Below are positions 25,042 to 33,871 of a stretch of DNA of 64,000 bases, in pieces. Position numbers and translations under genes: made by a program. This DNA is from Cetobacterium_A somerae (lineage in GTDB: Bacteria > Fusobacteriota > Fusobacteriia > Fusobacteriales > Fusobacteriaceae): NCBI RefSeq assembly GCF_044784365.2, contig NZ_CP173065.2. One strand, 5' to 3'. The notes below the pieces were generated by a model. That model was not told the origin of the DNA and did no database searches. It saw only the letters and a program-made list of their open reading frames with translations. The stretch's first letter is position 1. Every line of letters starts with the position of its first letter.

Positions 25042-26427
25042 CTAAAAAATTATATTTATATTTCTGTACTCTTTTTCTACTTTAGGTTTATTTCTATTTT
25101 CTAAGTATGGCTTAGCAATTTGTGGGAACATAGCATACATTAAAACATCTTCTGGACATTTTGCTAAATCTCCTATCTCCTTTGCTATTTCAGCATATTC
25201 AGGTTTTAAAAGATCTGCTGGTCTTCCTGTAAATACTGGCTCATCTCCTATAATCTTCTTCTTTATATCTTCAGACATTGGTGCTGGAGATTTTCCATAT
25301 AGACCTTTTACATAATCCTTTATCTCTTTAGGAACCATTTTATATCTTTCCCCTGTCAGTACATTAAATACTGCCTGTGTTCCTACCATTTGACTTAACG
25401 GTGTTACTAATGGAGGGTATCCTAAATCCTCTCTAACTCTTGGAATCTCTTTTAAAACATCCTCATATTTATCAGCTGCTTTTTGAGCTGTTAGTTGAGA
25501 AACTAGATTTGATAACATTCCTCCTGGTAGCTGATATTCTAAAATACTTGGCTCAACAAAGTAAGCTTGCATATTTAAAACTTTTTCATCCATATATTTT
25601 TTTCTAATTGGCTTAAAGTACTCTGCAATCTCTTTTAAAAGTGTTAAATTAAGTTCTGGATCTCTTTCTCCACCTTCAAAAGTTCTAACCATAGATTCTG
25701 TTGCTGGTTGTGCTGTTCCTCCTGCAAAAGTTGAAATTGATGTATCTATAATATCAATTCCTGCATCTACAGCTCTTAAATATAGCATACTTGCTATTCC
25801 ACTTGTAGCATGAGTGTGTAATTCTAATGGTACATTAATTACTGACTTAATCTCTTTTATTAAGTTATATCCTGTTTCAGGTAGTAATATTCCAGCCATA
25901 TCTTTTATAACAATTGAATCAGCGCCCATACTTTCCATCTCTTTTGCTAACTCTTTATAGTACTCTGTTGTATGAACAGGACTTATTGTATAAGCAATTG
26001 AAAGCTGACAGTGCCCACCATATTTTTTAGTAGCTTCTGCTGCAACCTTTAAGTTTCTTGTATCGTTTAAAGCATCAAATATTCTAATTATATCAATACC
26101 ATTCTCTATTGATTTTTTTACAAATTCTTCTACTATATCATCAGCATAGTGTCTATATCCTAAAAGGTTTTGCCCTCTTAATAGCATTTGTAACTTTGTA
26201 TTTTTTGCTCTCTTTTTTATCTCTCTTAATCTCTCCCAAGGATCCTCATTTAGAAATCTAATACAAGCATCAAAAGTGGCTCCTCCCCAAACCTCTAATG
26301 CATGATATCCAACTTCATCCATTTTTTCTACAATTGGAAGGATCTCTGCAGTTGTCAATCTTGTGGCTATTAGAGATTGATGTCCATCTCTTAGACAAGT
26401 TTCTGTTATTTTAACTTTATTTTTCAA
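25042..26427 (-). CDS. oadA: oxaloacetate decarboxylase carboxyltransferase subunit
   Basis: This subunit transfers CO2 from oxaloacetate to biotin, giving pyruvate. It is a DRE-TIM type barrel: KVKITETCLRDGHQSLIATR at the start holds the metal-binding Asp, LLRGQNLLGYRHYADD is in the middle, and the HTH pair in ELHTHATSG binds metal. A conserved carboxylase C-terminal region follows, but there is no biotin domain. I start at TTG 26427 with AAGGAGG upstream, giving 461 residues. The reading frame stays open to 26514, but that part is the promoter and has no family similarity. Confidence 0.93.
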   Translation of the reverse strand: MKNKVKITETCLRDGHQSLIATRLTTAEILPIVEKMDEVGYHALEVWGGATFDACIRFLNEDPWERLREIKKRAKNTKLQMLLRGQNLLGYRHYADDIVEEFVKKSIENGIDIIRIFDALNDTRNLKVAAEATKKYGGHCQLSIAYTISPVHTTEYYKELAKEMESMGADSIVIKDMAGILLPETGYNLIKEIKSVINVPLELHTHATSGIASMLYLRAVDAGIDIIDTSISTFAGGTAQPATESMVRTFEGGERDPELNLTLLKEIAEYFKPIRKKYMDEKVLNMQAYFVEPSILEYQLPGGMLSNLVSQLTAQKAADKYEDVLKEIPRVREDLGYPPLVTPLSQMVGTQAVFNVLTGERYKMVPKEIKDYVKGLYGKSPAPMSEDIKKKIIGDEPVFTGRPADLLKPEYAEIAKEIGDLAKCPEDVLMYAMFPQIAKPYLENRNKPKVEKEYRNINIIF

Positions 26428-26460
26428 AATATCCTCCTTGGTATCCGGTGTCCCGTATTC

Positions 26461-26514
26461 TGTATACAATTTATTATCTACACTAAAGTATACAACATTT
26501 TTTATATTTGTCAA
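26461..26514 (-). promoter_or_regulatory. citrate operon promoter with repeated GTATAC operators
   Basis: On the minus strand there is a -35 TTGACA (26509-26514), a 16-bp spacer and a -10 TATACT (26487-26492). The word TTGTATAC occurs twice, at 26488-26495 and 26462-26469, 26 bp apart, overlapping the -10 and lying downstream of it; the second is part of the palindrome TGTATACA. This suits binding by the adjacent GntR/FCD regulator. The operator assignment is inferred. Confidence 0.6.
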
Positions 26515-26579
26515 ATTATTTTTTGTATGTTTAATATGGTAAAAAATATAATTTTAGTACAGTGTGAACTACTTTTCCA

Positions 26580-26605
26580 AAAAAAAATCAGAATTTCTTC
26601 TGATT
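26580..26605 (-). terminator. terminator after gntR gene
   Basis: On the minus strand AAATCAGAA-GAAA-TTCTGATTT is followed by a nine-base T run, immediately after the regulator stop codon. Confidence 0.85.
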
Positions 26606-27262
26606 TTAACTTTCAACCTGTTTTATTAAGAACTCTTTAGCCTCTAATAGATGCTTTCTATTTACAGCTATGGCTTCTTCTTTATTACCAGCTTTTATTA
26701 ATTCTACTATCTTAGCATGATCTCTATGAGCACTTAGTCTTCTATTATTATTTTCAGCTGATATTTTTCTAAACTTTTTTAAATATAGATTCAAATTATT
26801 TATTAAAGTTACCACTCTTGGAAGATCAGAAATACTATAAAGTATTTTATTAAATTCAGAGAAGTATTTAAAAACTTCTAAAGATTTCTCTTCATCATTA
26901 ACTATAGCTGCTGCTTTAGCTACATTTTCCTCTAATCTTTCAATATCTTTTTTTGTCACTCTTTCAAATAGTTCTTCAAAGATAACTGTTTCTAAAGCTA
27001 TTCTAATCTTTACTACTTCCTCTACATCCTTTTTAGTGGTTTTTGGTACTGTTACCCCACCCTTTTCTCTTGCCTCAATAAGCCCTTCTAATTCAAGCAT
27101 TCTAATTGCCTCTCTTAAAGGTGTTCTACTTATATTAAGCTTTTCTGCAAATTCCTCTTCTACTATTCTACTTCCTTCTTTTATCTTTCCATTTACAATT
27201 TCATCCTTTAGATAATCATATACTTGCTCACGGATTGATTTTTTCTTTTTTATAACCATCAT
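26606..27262 (-). CDS. GntR family (FCD) transcriptional regulator
   Basis: This 218-residue protein has an N-terminal winged helix (residues about 8-72; YDYLKDEIVNGKIKEGSRIVEEE and the recognition part ISRTPLREAIRMLELEGLI) and an all-helical FCD ligand domain (80-215). FCD proteins of this subclass usually sense small carboxylates. It lies directly upstream of the citrate operon, whose promoter carries two TTGTATAC words, so control of citrate fermentation is the likely job. It is 9 bp downstream of bioA and probably cotranscribed with it. Confidence 0.85.
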   Translation of the reverse strand: MMVIKKKKSIREQVYDYLKDEIVNGKIKEGSRIVEEEFAEKLNISRTPLREAIRMLELEGLIEAREKGGVTVPKTTKKDVEEVVKIRIALETVIFEELFERVTKKDIERLEENVAKAAAIVNDEEKSLEVFKYFSEFNKILYSISDLPRVVTLINNLNLYLKKFRKISAENNNRRLSAHRDHAKIVELIKAGNKEEAIAVNRKHLLEAKEFLIKQVES

Positions 27263-27271
27263 ATTCCCCTT

Positions 27272-28609
27272 TTATTCAATTGTCTCTAGATACTCCCTAA
27301 GTGATTCATTGAAGATATCTAACATTTTATCTATCTCTTCCCTTTTAATTATATAGGGTGGCATAAAATAAACAATGTTTCCTAATGGTCTTAAAATAGC
27401 TCCTTTTTTTAAGGCTATTTTGTATATTTCATATCCTGCTCGTTCTCCAGGAATTCCAACTAATTCAATAGCTCCAATTAATCCTATTTGTCTATATTCT
27501 CCAAAATAAGGGATATCCTTTAATTTCTCTGTAGCAGATTTTCTTAAATAATCACCTTTTTCTTTTATAACTTCTAAAATATTTTCCTCTTGAAAAATTT
27601 TTAAAGTTTCCACAGCTATTCTACATCCTATAGGATTTCCTGAGTAACTGTGAGAATGTAAAAATGATTTTCCTTCTGAATAATCTGCATAAAATGCATC
27701 ATATAATTTATCTGTTATTAAAACTATAGACATTGGAAAATATCCTGCTGTTAAACCTTTTCCAACACACATAATATCAGGACTAACTCCTGCATGTTCT
27801 ATAGCAAACATTTTTCCTGTTCTTCCAAATCCCATTGCTATTTCATCTGCAATTAAGTGAATATTTAATTTTTGTGTTAATGCTCTTAATTTTTTTAAAT
27901 ATATTGGCGAATATATTCTCATTCCTGCAACACCTTGAACCATTGATTCAATTATTACTCCAGAAATTATATCTCCATTTTCTTTTAAATATTCTTCCAT
28001 GTAAACGAAACACTCTGCGTTACAATTTTCTCTTTTTTTATCGAAAGAACAATTAAAACAATCTGGTCCTTTTACTTTTACTCCTTCTTTTAAAAGCGGC
28101 TTATAAACATCTGTAAATCTATCCATGTTTCCAACACCTAAAGCCCCAATTGTTTCTCCATGATACGCCCCATCTATTGAAACAAATGTTTTTTTCTGTG
28201 GATTTCCTGTTTGAACATGATATTGAAAACTCAATTTTATAGCTACTTCCGTACTTGAAGAACCATTATCTGTAAATATAAGTTTATTTAATCCTTTTGG
28301 TGCGACAGCTGTCAATCTTTCTCCCAATTCAATTGCTGCTTCATGAGAAAAATTTGCAAAAATTATATGCTCTAATTTATCTATTTGCTCTTTTATAGCT
28401 GCATTTATTCTTGGATTACAATGTCCAAATAGATTCACCCACCAACTTGAAACACAATCCATATATCTATTTCCAAATTCATCTTCTACGTATAGTCCAT
28501 CTCCTTTTACTATTACCATAGGAGGAAGTTGTTCATAATCTTTCATTTGTGAGCATGGGTGAAAGATATGTTCTAAATCTTTTTTCTGTAAATCACTTAG
28601 GTTTTTCAT
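27272..28609 (-). CDS. bioA: adenosylmethionine-8-amino-7-oxononanoate aminotransferase
   Basis: BioA is the PLP-dependent aminotransferase that makes 7,8-diaminopelargonate in biotin synthesis. The 445-residue protein shows CVSSWWVNLFGHCNP, which contains the BioA-specific SSWW, the DGAYHGETIGALG segment, the PLP Asp in ADEIAMGFGRTG and the PLP lysine in GKGLTAGYFP. No other bio genes are in the window. Its position beside the biotin-dependent decarboxylase genes suggests it helps supply biotin for citrate fermentation. Confidence 0.93.
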   Translation of the reverse strand: MKNLSDLQKKDLEHIFHPCSQMKDYEQLPPMVIVKGDGLYVEDEFGNRYMDCVSSWWVNLFGHCNPRINAAIKEQIDKLEHIIFANFSHEAAIELGERLTAVAPKGLNKLIFTDNGSSSTEVAIKLSFQYHVQTGNPQKKTFVSIDGAYHGETIGALGVGNMDRFTDVYKPLLKEGVKVKGPDCFNCSFDKKRENCNAECFVYMEEYLKENGDIISGVIIESMVQGVAGMRIYSPIYLKKLRALTQKLNIHLIADEIAMGFGRTGKMFAIEHAGVSPDIMCVGKGLTAGYFPMSIVLITDKLYDAFYADYSEGKSFLHSHSYSGNPIGCRIAVETLKIFQEENILEVIKEKGDYLRKSATEKLKDIPYFGEYRQIGLIGAIELVGIPGERAGYEIYKIALKKGAILRPLGNIVYFMPPYIIKREEIDKMLDIFNESLREYLETIE

Positions 28610-28699
28610 TTAAGGTACACCTCTTCAATTATAAAATTCATATATTTAATACAAAAATAATCTTTAGTGCCTATTATAGCATAAATACTTTTTTATTAC

Positions 28700-29905
28700 C
28701 TATTTTTTTCTTTTTCTACTAGATAGAATTCCAAGCTCCTCTCTATATTTTCCTACTGTCCTTCTCTGTACTAGTAGATTTTTTTCCATAAGTTTTATTA
28801 AAATTTTTTCATCTGATAAAGGATTATTTTTATCTTCACTCTCAATAATTTTTAAAATTTCTCTTTTTATTAGCTCAGCCTTATCATCTAAAACAATATA
28901 TTTTTTTAAACTTTCTATTTTCCCATTTATTTTTATAAATTTATCTTTTAAAGCTCTTGAAATTGTAGATTCATGAAGATTTAAGCTGTAAGCAATATCT
29001 TTAACTTTTAATGTTTTTAAATTTTTATCAAAAAGAATATATTCTTTTTGATAATTTAAAACATATCTTCCAACTTCTAAGAGTGTTTCTTGTCTTTTTA
29101 TCAAACCTCTTTCTAAAGCCAAAGCTAATATTTGATCTTTTTTGTTTTCGTTTTTTAACCTTATTTTTGGAATCCCTGATTCATTTAAATTTACAATAAG
29201 CTCTTCATTATTTGTCTCTACAAACAAATCTGGAATAATATAATCTGTTTTTTTATTTACATAAAAACCTCTCGCAGGATTAGGATTTAAATTTTTTATT
29301 GTATTTATATACTCTTTAACTTTAGCTAATGGAATATCTCTTTCTAAAGAGATTTTTTTTAAATCTGCATTTGCAATATCCTCTAAATTTTTATCTAAAA
29401 TATTAGATAATGTATCAGTCAAAATGCCTTTATTTTCAAGTTGAATTTTTAAACACTCTATAAGATTAGTGGCACCGACTCCTATAGGCTCTAATGTGTG
29501 TAAAATTTTTATAGCATCTTTAAATATATTTAATTTAAAACCACCATTTTTCCTTAACTCTTCTAAATTAGAGATTAAATAACCTCTTTCATCTAAATTA
29601 TTTATTAGATACTCTAAAATATCTCTAACTTCTCTTTTTATTTCTAAATAAATTATTTGCTCCTCTAAATAACTTATTAAACTCTCATCTTCCTCACCTA
29701 TATTCTCAATAAAATTTTCATAATCTTCATTTTTTGAAAAATTAGATTTTGGAAAAATAATCTCTATATTTGAGTTTTTTACACTTTCTTTCTCCAAGTA
29801 TTCTTTCAGTTCTTTTAAACTCATTTTTAAAATCTCTATAGATATTTTCATCTCTAAAGAAAGATTTAATTTTAAACTTTGATCTAACCCCAATTTAAAA
29901 TCCAT
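28700..29905 (-). CDS. rpoN: RNA polymerase sigma-54 factor
   Basis: Sigma-54 directs polymerase to -24/-12 promoters and needs an AAA+ activator. The 401-residue protein has a short region I (LGLDQSLKLNLSLEMKISIEILKMS), the core-binding domain (80-260), the HTH near 325-350 (HESTISRALKDKFI) and the C-terminal RpoN box RRTVGKYREELG. Region II is very short, so the protein is smaller than the 477 residues of E. coli. A probable client, cyuA, and its activator lie at 45-48 kb. Confidence 0.95.
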   Translation of the reverse strand: MDFKLGLDQSLKLNLSLEMKISIEILKMSLKELKEYLEKESVKNSNIEIIFPKSNFSKNEDYENFIENIGEEDESLISYLEEQIIYLEIKREVRDILEYLINNLDERGYLISNLEELRKNGGFKLNIFKDAIKILHTLEPIGVGATNLIECLKIQLENKGILTDTLSNILDKNLEDIANADLKKISLERDIPLAKVKEYINTIKNLNPNPARGFYVNKKTDYIIPDLFVETNNEELIVNLNESGIPKIRLKNENKKDQILALALERGLIKRQETLLEVGRYVLNYQKEYILFDKNLKTLKVKDIAYSLNLHESTISRALKDKFIKINGKIESLKKYIVLDDKAELIKREILKIIESEDKNNPLSDEKILIKLMEKNLLVQRRTVGKYREELGILSSRKRKK

Positions 29906-29934
29906 TATTATCCCCCTTTCTGTAAATATAAAAT

Positions 29935-29969
29935 AGGTAGAGTTTTAATCTTGTGTCTAGACTCTACCT
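29935..29969 (-). terminator. terminator after tonB
   Basis: On the minus strand AGGTAGAGT (29961-29969) and ACTCTACCT (29935-29943) form a 9-bp stem followed by TATTTTATATTT. Confidence 0.65.
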
Positions 29970-29974
29970 AATTA

Positions 29975-30679
29975 TTAATTTTTTTTAAATTTAAACTCTT
30001 TTTCAAAATGAACTTTAATTATCTTCCCTTTGTATATAATTGGCTTAAACTTCCATTTCCTCAAAGCCTTCTCTACTTCTTCTCTAAATCCAAACTTACT
30101 TTCACCAGATATAAACTTTACATCTTTTACTGTACCATCAATATCTACAAGAAAATTAACCTTAATACTACCAACTCCATTATATCCTATTTTTCTCGCT
30201 TTTATAGGATATTGAGGATCTACTTCTTTTAATATCTCATATTCTATACCATCTAATGATATCGCTGTGAATACTCCATCCTCTCCTTGTAAAAATCTAT
30301 TTTGGTCTTCAAACTCATTGTAGCTTTCTTTTACTTTATTAGAATTAGTTTTTTTCTTTTTATTATCTGACTTTTTAGTTTCTGACTTTTTTTTCTTAAC
30401 CTCTTCTTTTTTTATTATTTTTTTAACTTTTTCCTTTGTTTTTTCTTCTTCTACTGGCTTCTCTTCAGGTATAACCTTTTCATCTTGAACCTCTTCTTTT
30501 TGTTCACTCTGTTTTACTGAGCTAATATTACTATTATTACTAACTGCTCTTCTATTTTTTACTGATACTATCATCGTATTTTTCTCTTTAAACTTTAACT
30601 CTTCATCCTTTGCAAATCCAAATAGAAAAAATATAACTATACCATGCAAAATAGCTGATAGAATATAAAATTTATTCAT
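29975..30679 (-). CDS. tonB: TonB family energy-transducing protein
   Basis: TonB couples the proton motive force across the inner membrane to outer-membrane receptors. The 234-residue protein has one N-terminal membrane helix (about 5-22), a long Lys/Glu-rich periplasmic linker (40-125) in place of the usual Pro-rich one, and a C-terminal TonB domain (150-234) with PQYPIKARKIGYNGVGSIKVNF and ALRKWKFKP. It overlaps exbD by 8 bp. The presence of the system shows an outer membrane. Confidence 0.9.
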   Translation of the reverse strand: MNKFYILSAILHGIVIFFLFGFAKDEELKFKEKNTMIVSVKNRRAVSNNSNISSVKQSEQKEEVQDEKVIPEEKPVEEEKTKEKVKKIIKKEEVKKKKSETKKSDNKKKKTNSNKVKESYNEFEDQNRFLQGEDGVFTAISLDGIEYEILKEVDPQYPIKARKIGYNGVGSIKVNFLVDIDGTVKDVKFISGESKFGFREEVEKALRKWKFKPIIYKGKIIKVHFEKEFKFKKN

Positions 30680-31061
30680 AAAAATTCAGCTCCACTTTAT
30701 CAACACCACTACTTTTTAAAGCTCCAATAGCTTTCACTACAACTTCATATTTCAAATTTTTATCTGCACTTATTGTTATCTCATTTATATTAGTTACTTT
30801 TTCTCCTAAAGTTTCTAAGGTAATAGGATTAGAAGTTTTATCTACTAGTAGAAAATAGTTTTCATCTTTATCTATAACTAATTCATATACACCCTTAGAT
30901 GTTTCAGAAACCACACCACCCTTAGGAAGCTCTAATTTAAATCCACTATACTTGTCAAAAGTTGTAACTAACATGAAAAAAATTAAAAGCAGGAAAACAA
31001 CATCAATTAAAGGTGTTAAATCTGGAGTTGCCAAACTTCTTCTTTTTGTTCTTCTTTTCAT
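30672..31061 (-). CDS. exbD: ExbD/TolR family biopolymer transport protein
   Basis: This 129-residue protein has one membrane helix (residues about 17-38) containing the proton-conducting Asp in LTPLIDVVFLLLIFFML and a periplasmic domain (45-129). It forms the TonB motor with the adjacent ExbB-like protein. Gene order exbB-exbD-tonB with 4-bp spacing and an 8-bp overlap supports ExbD rather than TolR. Confidence 0.92.
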   Translation of the reverse strand: MKRRTKRRSLATPDLTPLIDVVFLLLIFFMLVTTFDKYSGFKLELPKGGVVSETSKGVYELVIDKDENYFLLVDKTSNPITLETLGEKVTNINEITISADKNLKYEVVVKAIGALKSSGVDKVELNFYE

Positions 31062-31065
31062 ATTC

Positions 31066-31674
31066 TTACCTCTTCACTATATTTACTATAAATGTAGCTA
31101 TTTTTTCTACTTCTAAACTCATTTTTTCTATTTTTTTATTAAATATATTATAAGCTATTATTGACGGTATAGCTATTATTAGTCCTCCTGCAGTTGTTAA
31201 TAAAGCTTGAGATATTCCTCCTGCTATAGCATTGGGATCCCCTGTTCCAGAAACTGCAATTTTTCCAAAGGCTTGAATCATTCCTGTAACTGTTCCTAAA
31301 AGTCCAATCATAGGAGCTGTATATGCAATAATTCCTAAAATATATGTATTTCTTTCTAATATATCCATCTCTTCTAATTCAATCTCTCTTAAAAGTTCAT
31401 CACTATTTTTATAATCTCCAACTAAGCAATAACGGATTAAAAATTTTGTTAAAGTTTTTCCAACTACACCTTTTTCTTTTTTCGAAAACTCTATAGCTTC
31501 ATTATACTTTCCATCTATTAAAAGTTCTTTTATCTCTTTTTTAAACATAGAATCTACTGATGTTTTATTTTTTATAAAACACAAAGACCTTTCAAAAATT
31601 ACCCCTAAAGAAACCACTGATAAAATAAGTAATACATATAGTATTGGTCCTCCAGCTTTTATATAATATAACAT
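31066..31674 (-). CDS. exbB: MotA/TolQ/ExbB proton channel family protein
   Basis: This is the inner-membrane channel subunit of the TonB motor. About 202 residues with three membrane helices: near 10-28, 108-128 and 152-175. The family block around IGLLGTVTGMIQAF and GISQALLTTAGGLIIAIPSIIAYN is intact. I start at ATG 31674, with GGAGGG 5 bp upstream; an in-frame TTG four codons earlier overlaps that ribosome binding site. Confidence 0.92.
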   Translation of the reverse strand: MLYYIKAGGPILYVLLILSVVSLGVIFERSLCFIKNKTSVDSMFKKEIKELLIDGKYNEAIEFSKKEKGVVGKTLTKFLIRYCLVGDYKNSDELLREIELEEMDILERNTYILGIIAYTAPMIGLLGTVTGMIQAFGKIAVSGTGDPNAIAGGISQALLTTAGGLIIAIPSIIAYNIFNKKIEKMSLEVEKIATFIVNIVKR

Positions 31675-31726
31675 CTCACCCTCCAAATTTTTAATAATAT
31701 TTATAATTAAAGTATATATTATTCAA

Positions 31727-31757
31727 TAAAAAAGAGCAAGGTATTAACCTTGCTCTC
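31727..31757 (-). terminator. terminator after Met-rich exported protein
   Basis: On the minus strand AGAGCAAGG-TTAATA-CCTTGCTCT is followed by TTTTTTATT, a textbook intrinsic terminator. It separates the 31.8-kb gene from exbB. Confidence 0.88.
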
Positions 31758-31763
31758 TGATAA

Positions 31764-32144
31764 TTAATTTGTTGTTTTATTTGTTTTTAACATCTCATAT
31801 CTCATTTTCATTTGCTCTGTTTTCATCTCAGCTTGGATGTTAGCTCTATCTTTGTTTATTTTTTCAATATTTGTAAAATTTGGATTCTCTTTTGCCATCT
31901 CTTTCATCATAGCTACTTTGTTTTCCTGAAGTTTGATTCTTCCCTCTTGAAGTTTTGGATTTGTTCTCATTTTTTCTCTCATTAAAGCTTTTTCTTCATT
32001 TGTTTGACACTGACCAACCATCATTTTTCCACCATTGTTATGTCCCATTCCATCAGCTGACATTCTGTGTCCATTATTTCCTTTTGCCATTGCTACTGTT
32101 CCTAATCCTAAAGCCATCATAGATACTAATAAAAATTTTTTCAT
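31764..32144 (-). CDS. small exported Met/Lys-rich protein, possibly Spy-like
   Basis: I do not recognise a named family. The 126-residue product has a clear signal peptide (MKKFLLVSMMALGLGTVAMA) and a mature part that is hydrophilic, rich in Met, Lys, Asn and Gln, and predicted mostly helical (residues about 48-120). A short His/Met/Gly segment near residues 24-46 could bind copper or another soft metal. Size and composition recall periplasmic Spy/CpxP chaperones, but the LTxxQ motif is absent. It has its own terminator and lies between the FecCD-type importer and exbB. Confidence 0.7.
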   Translation of the reverse strand: MKKFLLVSMMALGLGTVAMAKGNNGHRMSADGMGHNNGGKMMVGQCQTNEEKALMREKMRTNPKLQEGRIKLQENKVAMMKEMAKENPNFTNIEKINKDRANIQAEMKTEQMKMRYEMLKTNKTTN

Positions 32145-32237
32145 TTTTTATACCTCCTAAGTTTTCTCTTTGTCTTTACACAAATATACTAACAAAGTTT
32201 TATGGCTAAAATATGGCAAAAAACTTTTTTGACTTTT

Positions 32238-33092
32238 TTATTTTTTTAATTCTACATATATTTTTTCAATTTCATCAAAAACTCTATGTGATGCTCTAAG
32301 TATCTCACTAGAATCAATAACATGTATGTTTTTATTTTTATAAGCATCTGTTTCCTCAATTAATTTTAAGCTATTTTTTATTCCATCAATATTTTTTACT
32401 CCTCTAGTTCCTATAATATATTTTGGATTTTCTTTTAAAATATATTCTGAAGATATTATTGGTTTTTTTCCTACTTTTGGAACTATTACATCTAATCCTA
32501 AAGTTTCTAAAATCTCTACAGGAAGAGAGTTTTTTTCAAAAGATGTAGGTGGAGAATCTGAATATAAAACTACAGCTTTCCCTTGTAATCTAAAGTTTTC
32601 TCTTATATATTTCAATTTATTATTTAACTCCTCTACAAGTTCTTTGCTCTCTTTTTCTCTATTTACTAATTTTCCTAAAATTAATGTATTTTTTAAAATA
32701 TCATCTAAATTTTTATTTGAAAAAGTTATTGAAGGTATATTAAACTTTTCTAATCCACTCTTTTCATTTCCCATAACATTAAAAATAACTAAATCTGGAT
32801 TAAAAGATAAAATTTTTTCTAATGAAGGCTTAGATATGCTTCCAGCTAAAGGTAATTTTTGAGTTTTTTCCTGTGGCCATATTTTTTTACTGTGGTTTGC
32901 AATAGCCACAATATTTTTATCTGCTCCTAGTTTATATAAGATTTCTACTGCTCCAAAATTATAAATAACTATTCTTTTATATTCTTTTAACAAAATTTTT
33001 TCACCCTTCTCTCCTACCACATAGTTATCAACTATATCTAATGAAAATATTTTTAAAGATAACATCAAAAATAATAAAATTAAGTTCTTCAT
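32238..33092 (-). CDS. iron-type ABC transporter substrate-binding protein
   Basis: This is a periplasmic binding protein of the FecB/BtuF class, 284 residues, with signal peptide MKNLILLFLMLSLKIFSLD and no lipobox cysteine. The helical-backbone fold is suggested by two lobes joined near residue 150. The phrase RIVIYNFGAVEILYKLGADKNIVAIANHSKKIWP is typical of the first lobe. The ligand (siderophore, haem or corrinoid) cannot be read from sequence. Its start overlaps the ATPase gene by 4 bp. Confidence 0.87.
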   Translation of the reverse strand: MKNLILLFLMLSLKIFSLDIVDNYVVGEKGEKILLKEYKRIVIYNFGAVEILYKLGADKNIVAIANHSKKIWPQEKTQKLPLAGSISKPSLEKILSFNPDLVIFNVMGNEKSGLEKFNIPSITFSNKNLDDILKNTLILGKLVNREKESKELVEELNNKLKYIRENFRLQGKAVVLYSDSPPTSFEKNSLPVEILETLGLDVIVPKVGKKPIISSEYILKENPKYIIGTRGVKNIDGIKNSLKLIEETDAYKNKNIHVIDSSEILRASHRVFDEIEKIYVELKK

Positions 33093-33871
33093 TTTTTACC
33101 TCGCTTTGGTAATATATATATATTATTTTCTAAATTTAAAATTTCTGGTGTAAAATTATATACTTTTTCTAACCACTTCTTTTTTATTACATCTTTTGGC
33201 TCCCCTGATATTGGTATTTTTCCATCCTTTATAAAAAGAATTTTATCACAAAATAATGAAGCTAGATTTATATCATGTATTACAATTATTCCAATTAAAC
33301 TTTTAGCCTTAATCTCTTCTTTTAAAAGTTCTAAAAATTCTAAGGAATAATTTATATCTAAAGCTGATGTTGGCTCATCTAATAAAATAACCTCACTATT
33401 TTGAATAAATGCTCTTCCTAATAAAATTCTTTGAAACTCTCCTCCACTTAAACTTTTTATATCTCTATTTAAATACTCTTGTAAATTTAATTTTTTTATA
33501 ACTTCATCTATTATTTTATCATCTTCTAAATCTAAACCTTTAAAGCTATTTTTTATATGAGGTACTCTTCCAAGTTTTAATATCTCTAGTACTGTAAAAT
33601 TTAAATTTTGATTGGATTTTTGTGCTATAAAAGAGATTTTTTTAGCAAACTCTTTTCTTGAAAGTTTTTCAACTTCTAGATTATCTAAATAAATTTCTCC
33701 CTCTTCCTTTTCTAAAAAGCCCATTATAACTTTTAATAAAGTACTTTTCCCACAACCATTAGCTCCCAATATACCTACAAGTTCTCCTGGAAAAAAATTA
33801 TAACTTATATCATTTAAAATTTTATAATCTCCATATGAATATTTTAAATTTTTTAATTTTAAACTTTCCAT
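33089..33871 (-). CDS. iron-type ABC transporter ATP-binding protein
   Basis: This FepC/BtuD-like ATPase has 260 residues: Walker A GANGCGKST near 37, Q-loop in SFIAQKSNQN, signature LSGGEFQR, Walker B VILLDEP and H-loop IHDINLA. It forms an importer with the neighbouring permease and binding protein. The start codon overlaps the permease stop as TAATG. Confidence 0.92.
   Translation of the reverse strand: MESLKLKNLKYSYGDYKILNDISYNFFPGELVGILGANGCGKSTLLKVIMGFLEKEEGEIYLDNLEVEKLSRKEFAKKISFIAQKSNQNLNFTVLEILKLGRVPHIKNSFKGLDLEDDKIIDEVIKKLNLQEYLNRDIKSLSGGEFQRILLGRAFIQNSEVILLDEPTSALDINYSLEFLELLKEEIKAKSLIGIIVIHDINLASLFCDKILFIKDGKIPISGEPKDVIKKKWLEKVYNFTPEILNLENNIYILPKRGKK

Noticed and set aside
26428..26514. 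N-terminal extension of oadA
   Set aside because: The extra codons cover a consensus promoter and operator words, and the family N terminus begins at the TTG with AAGGAGG.
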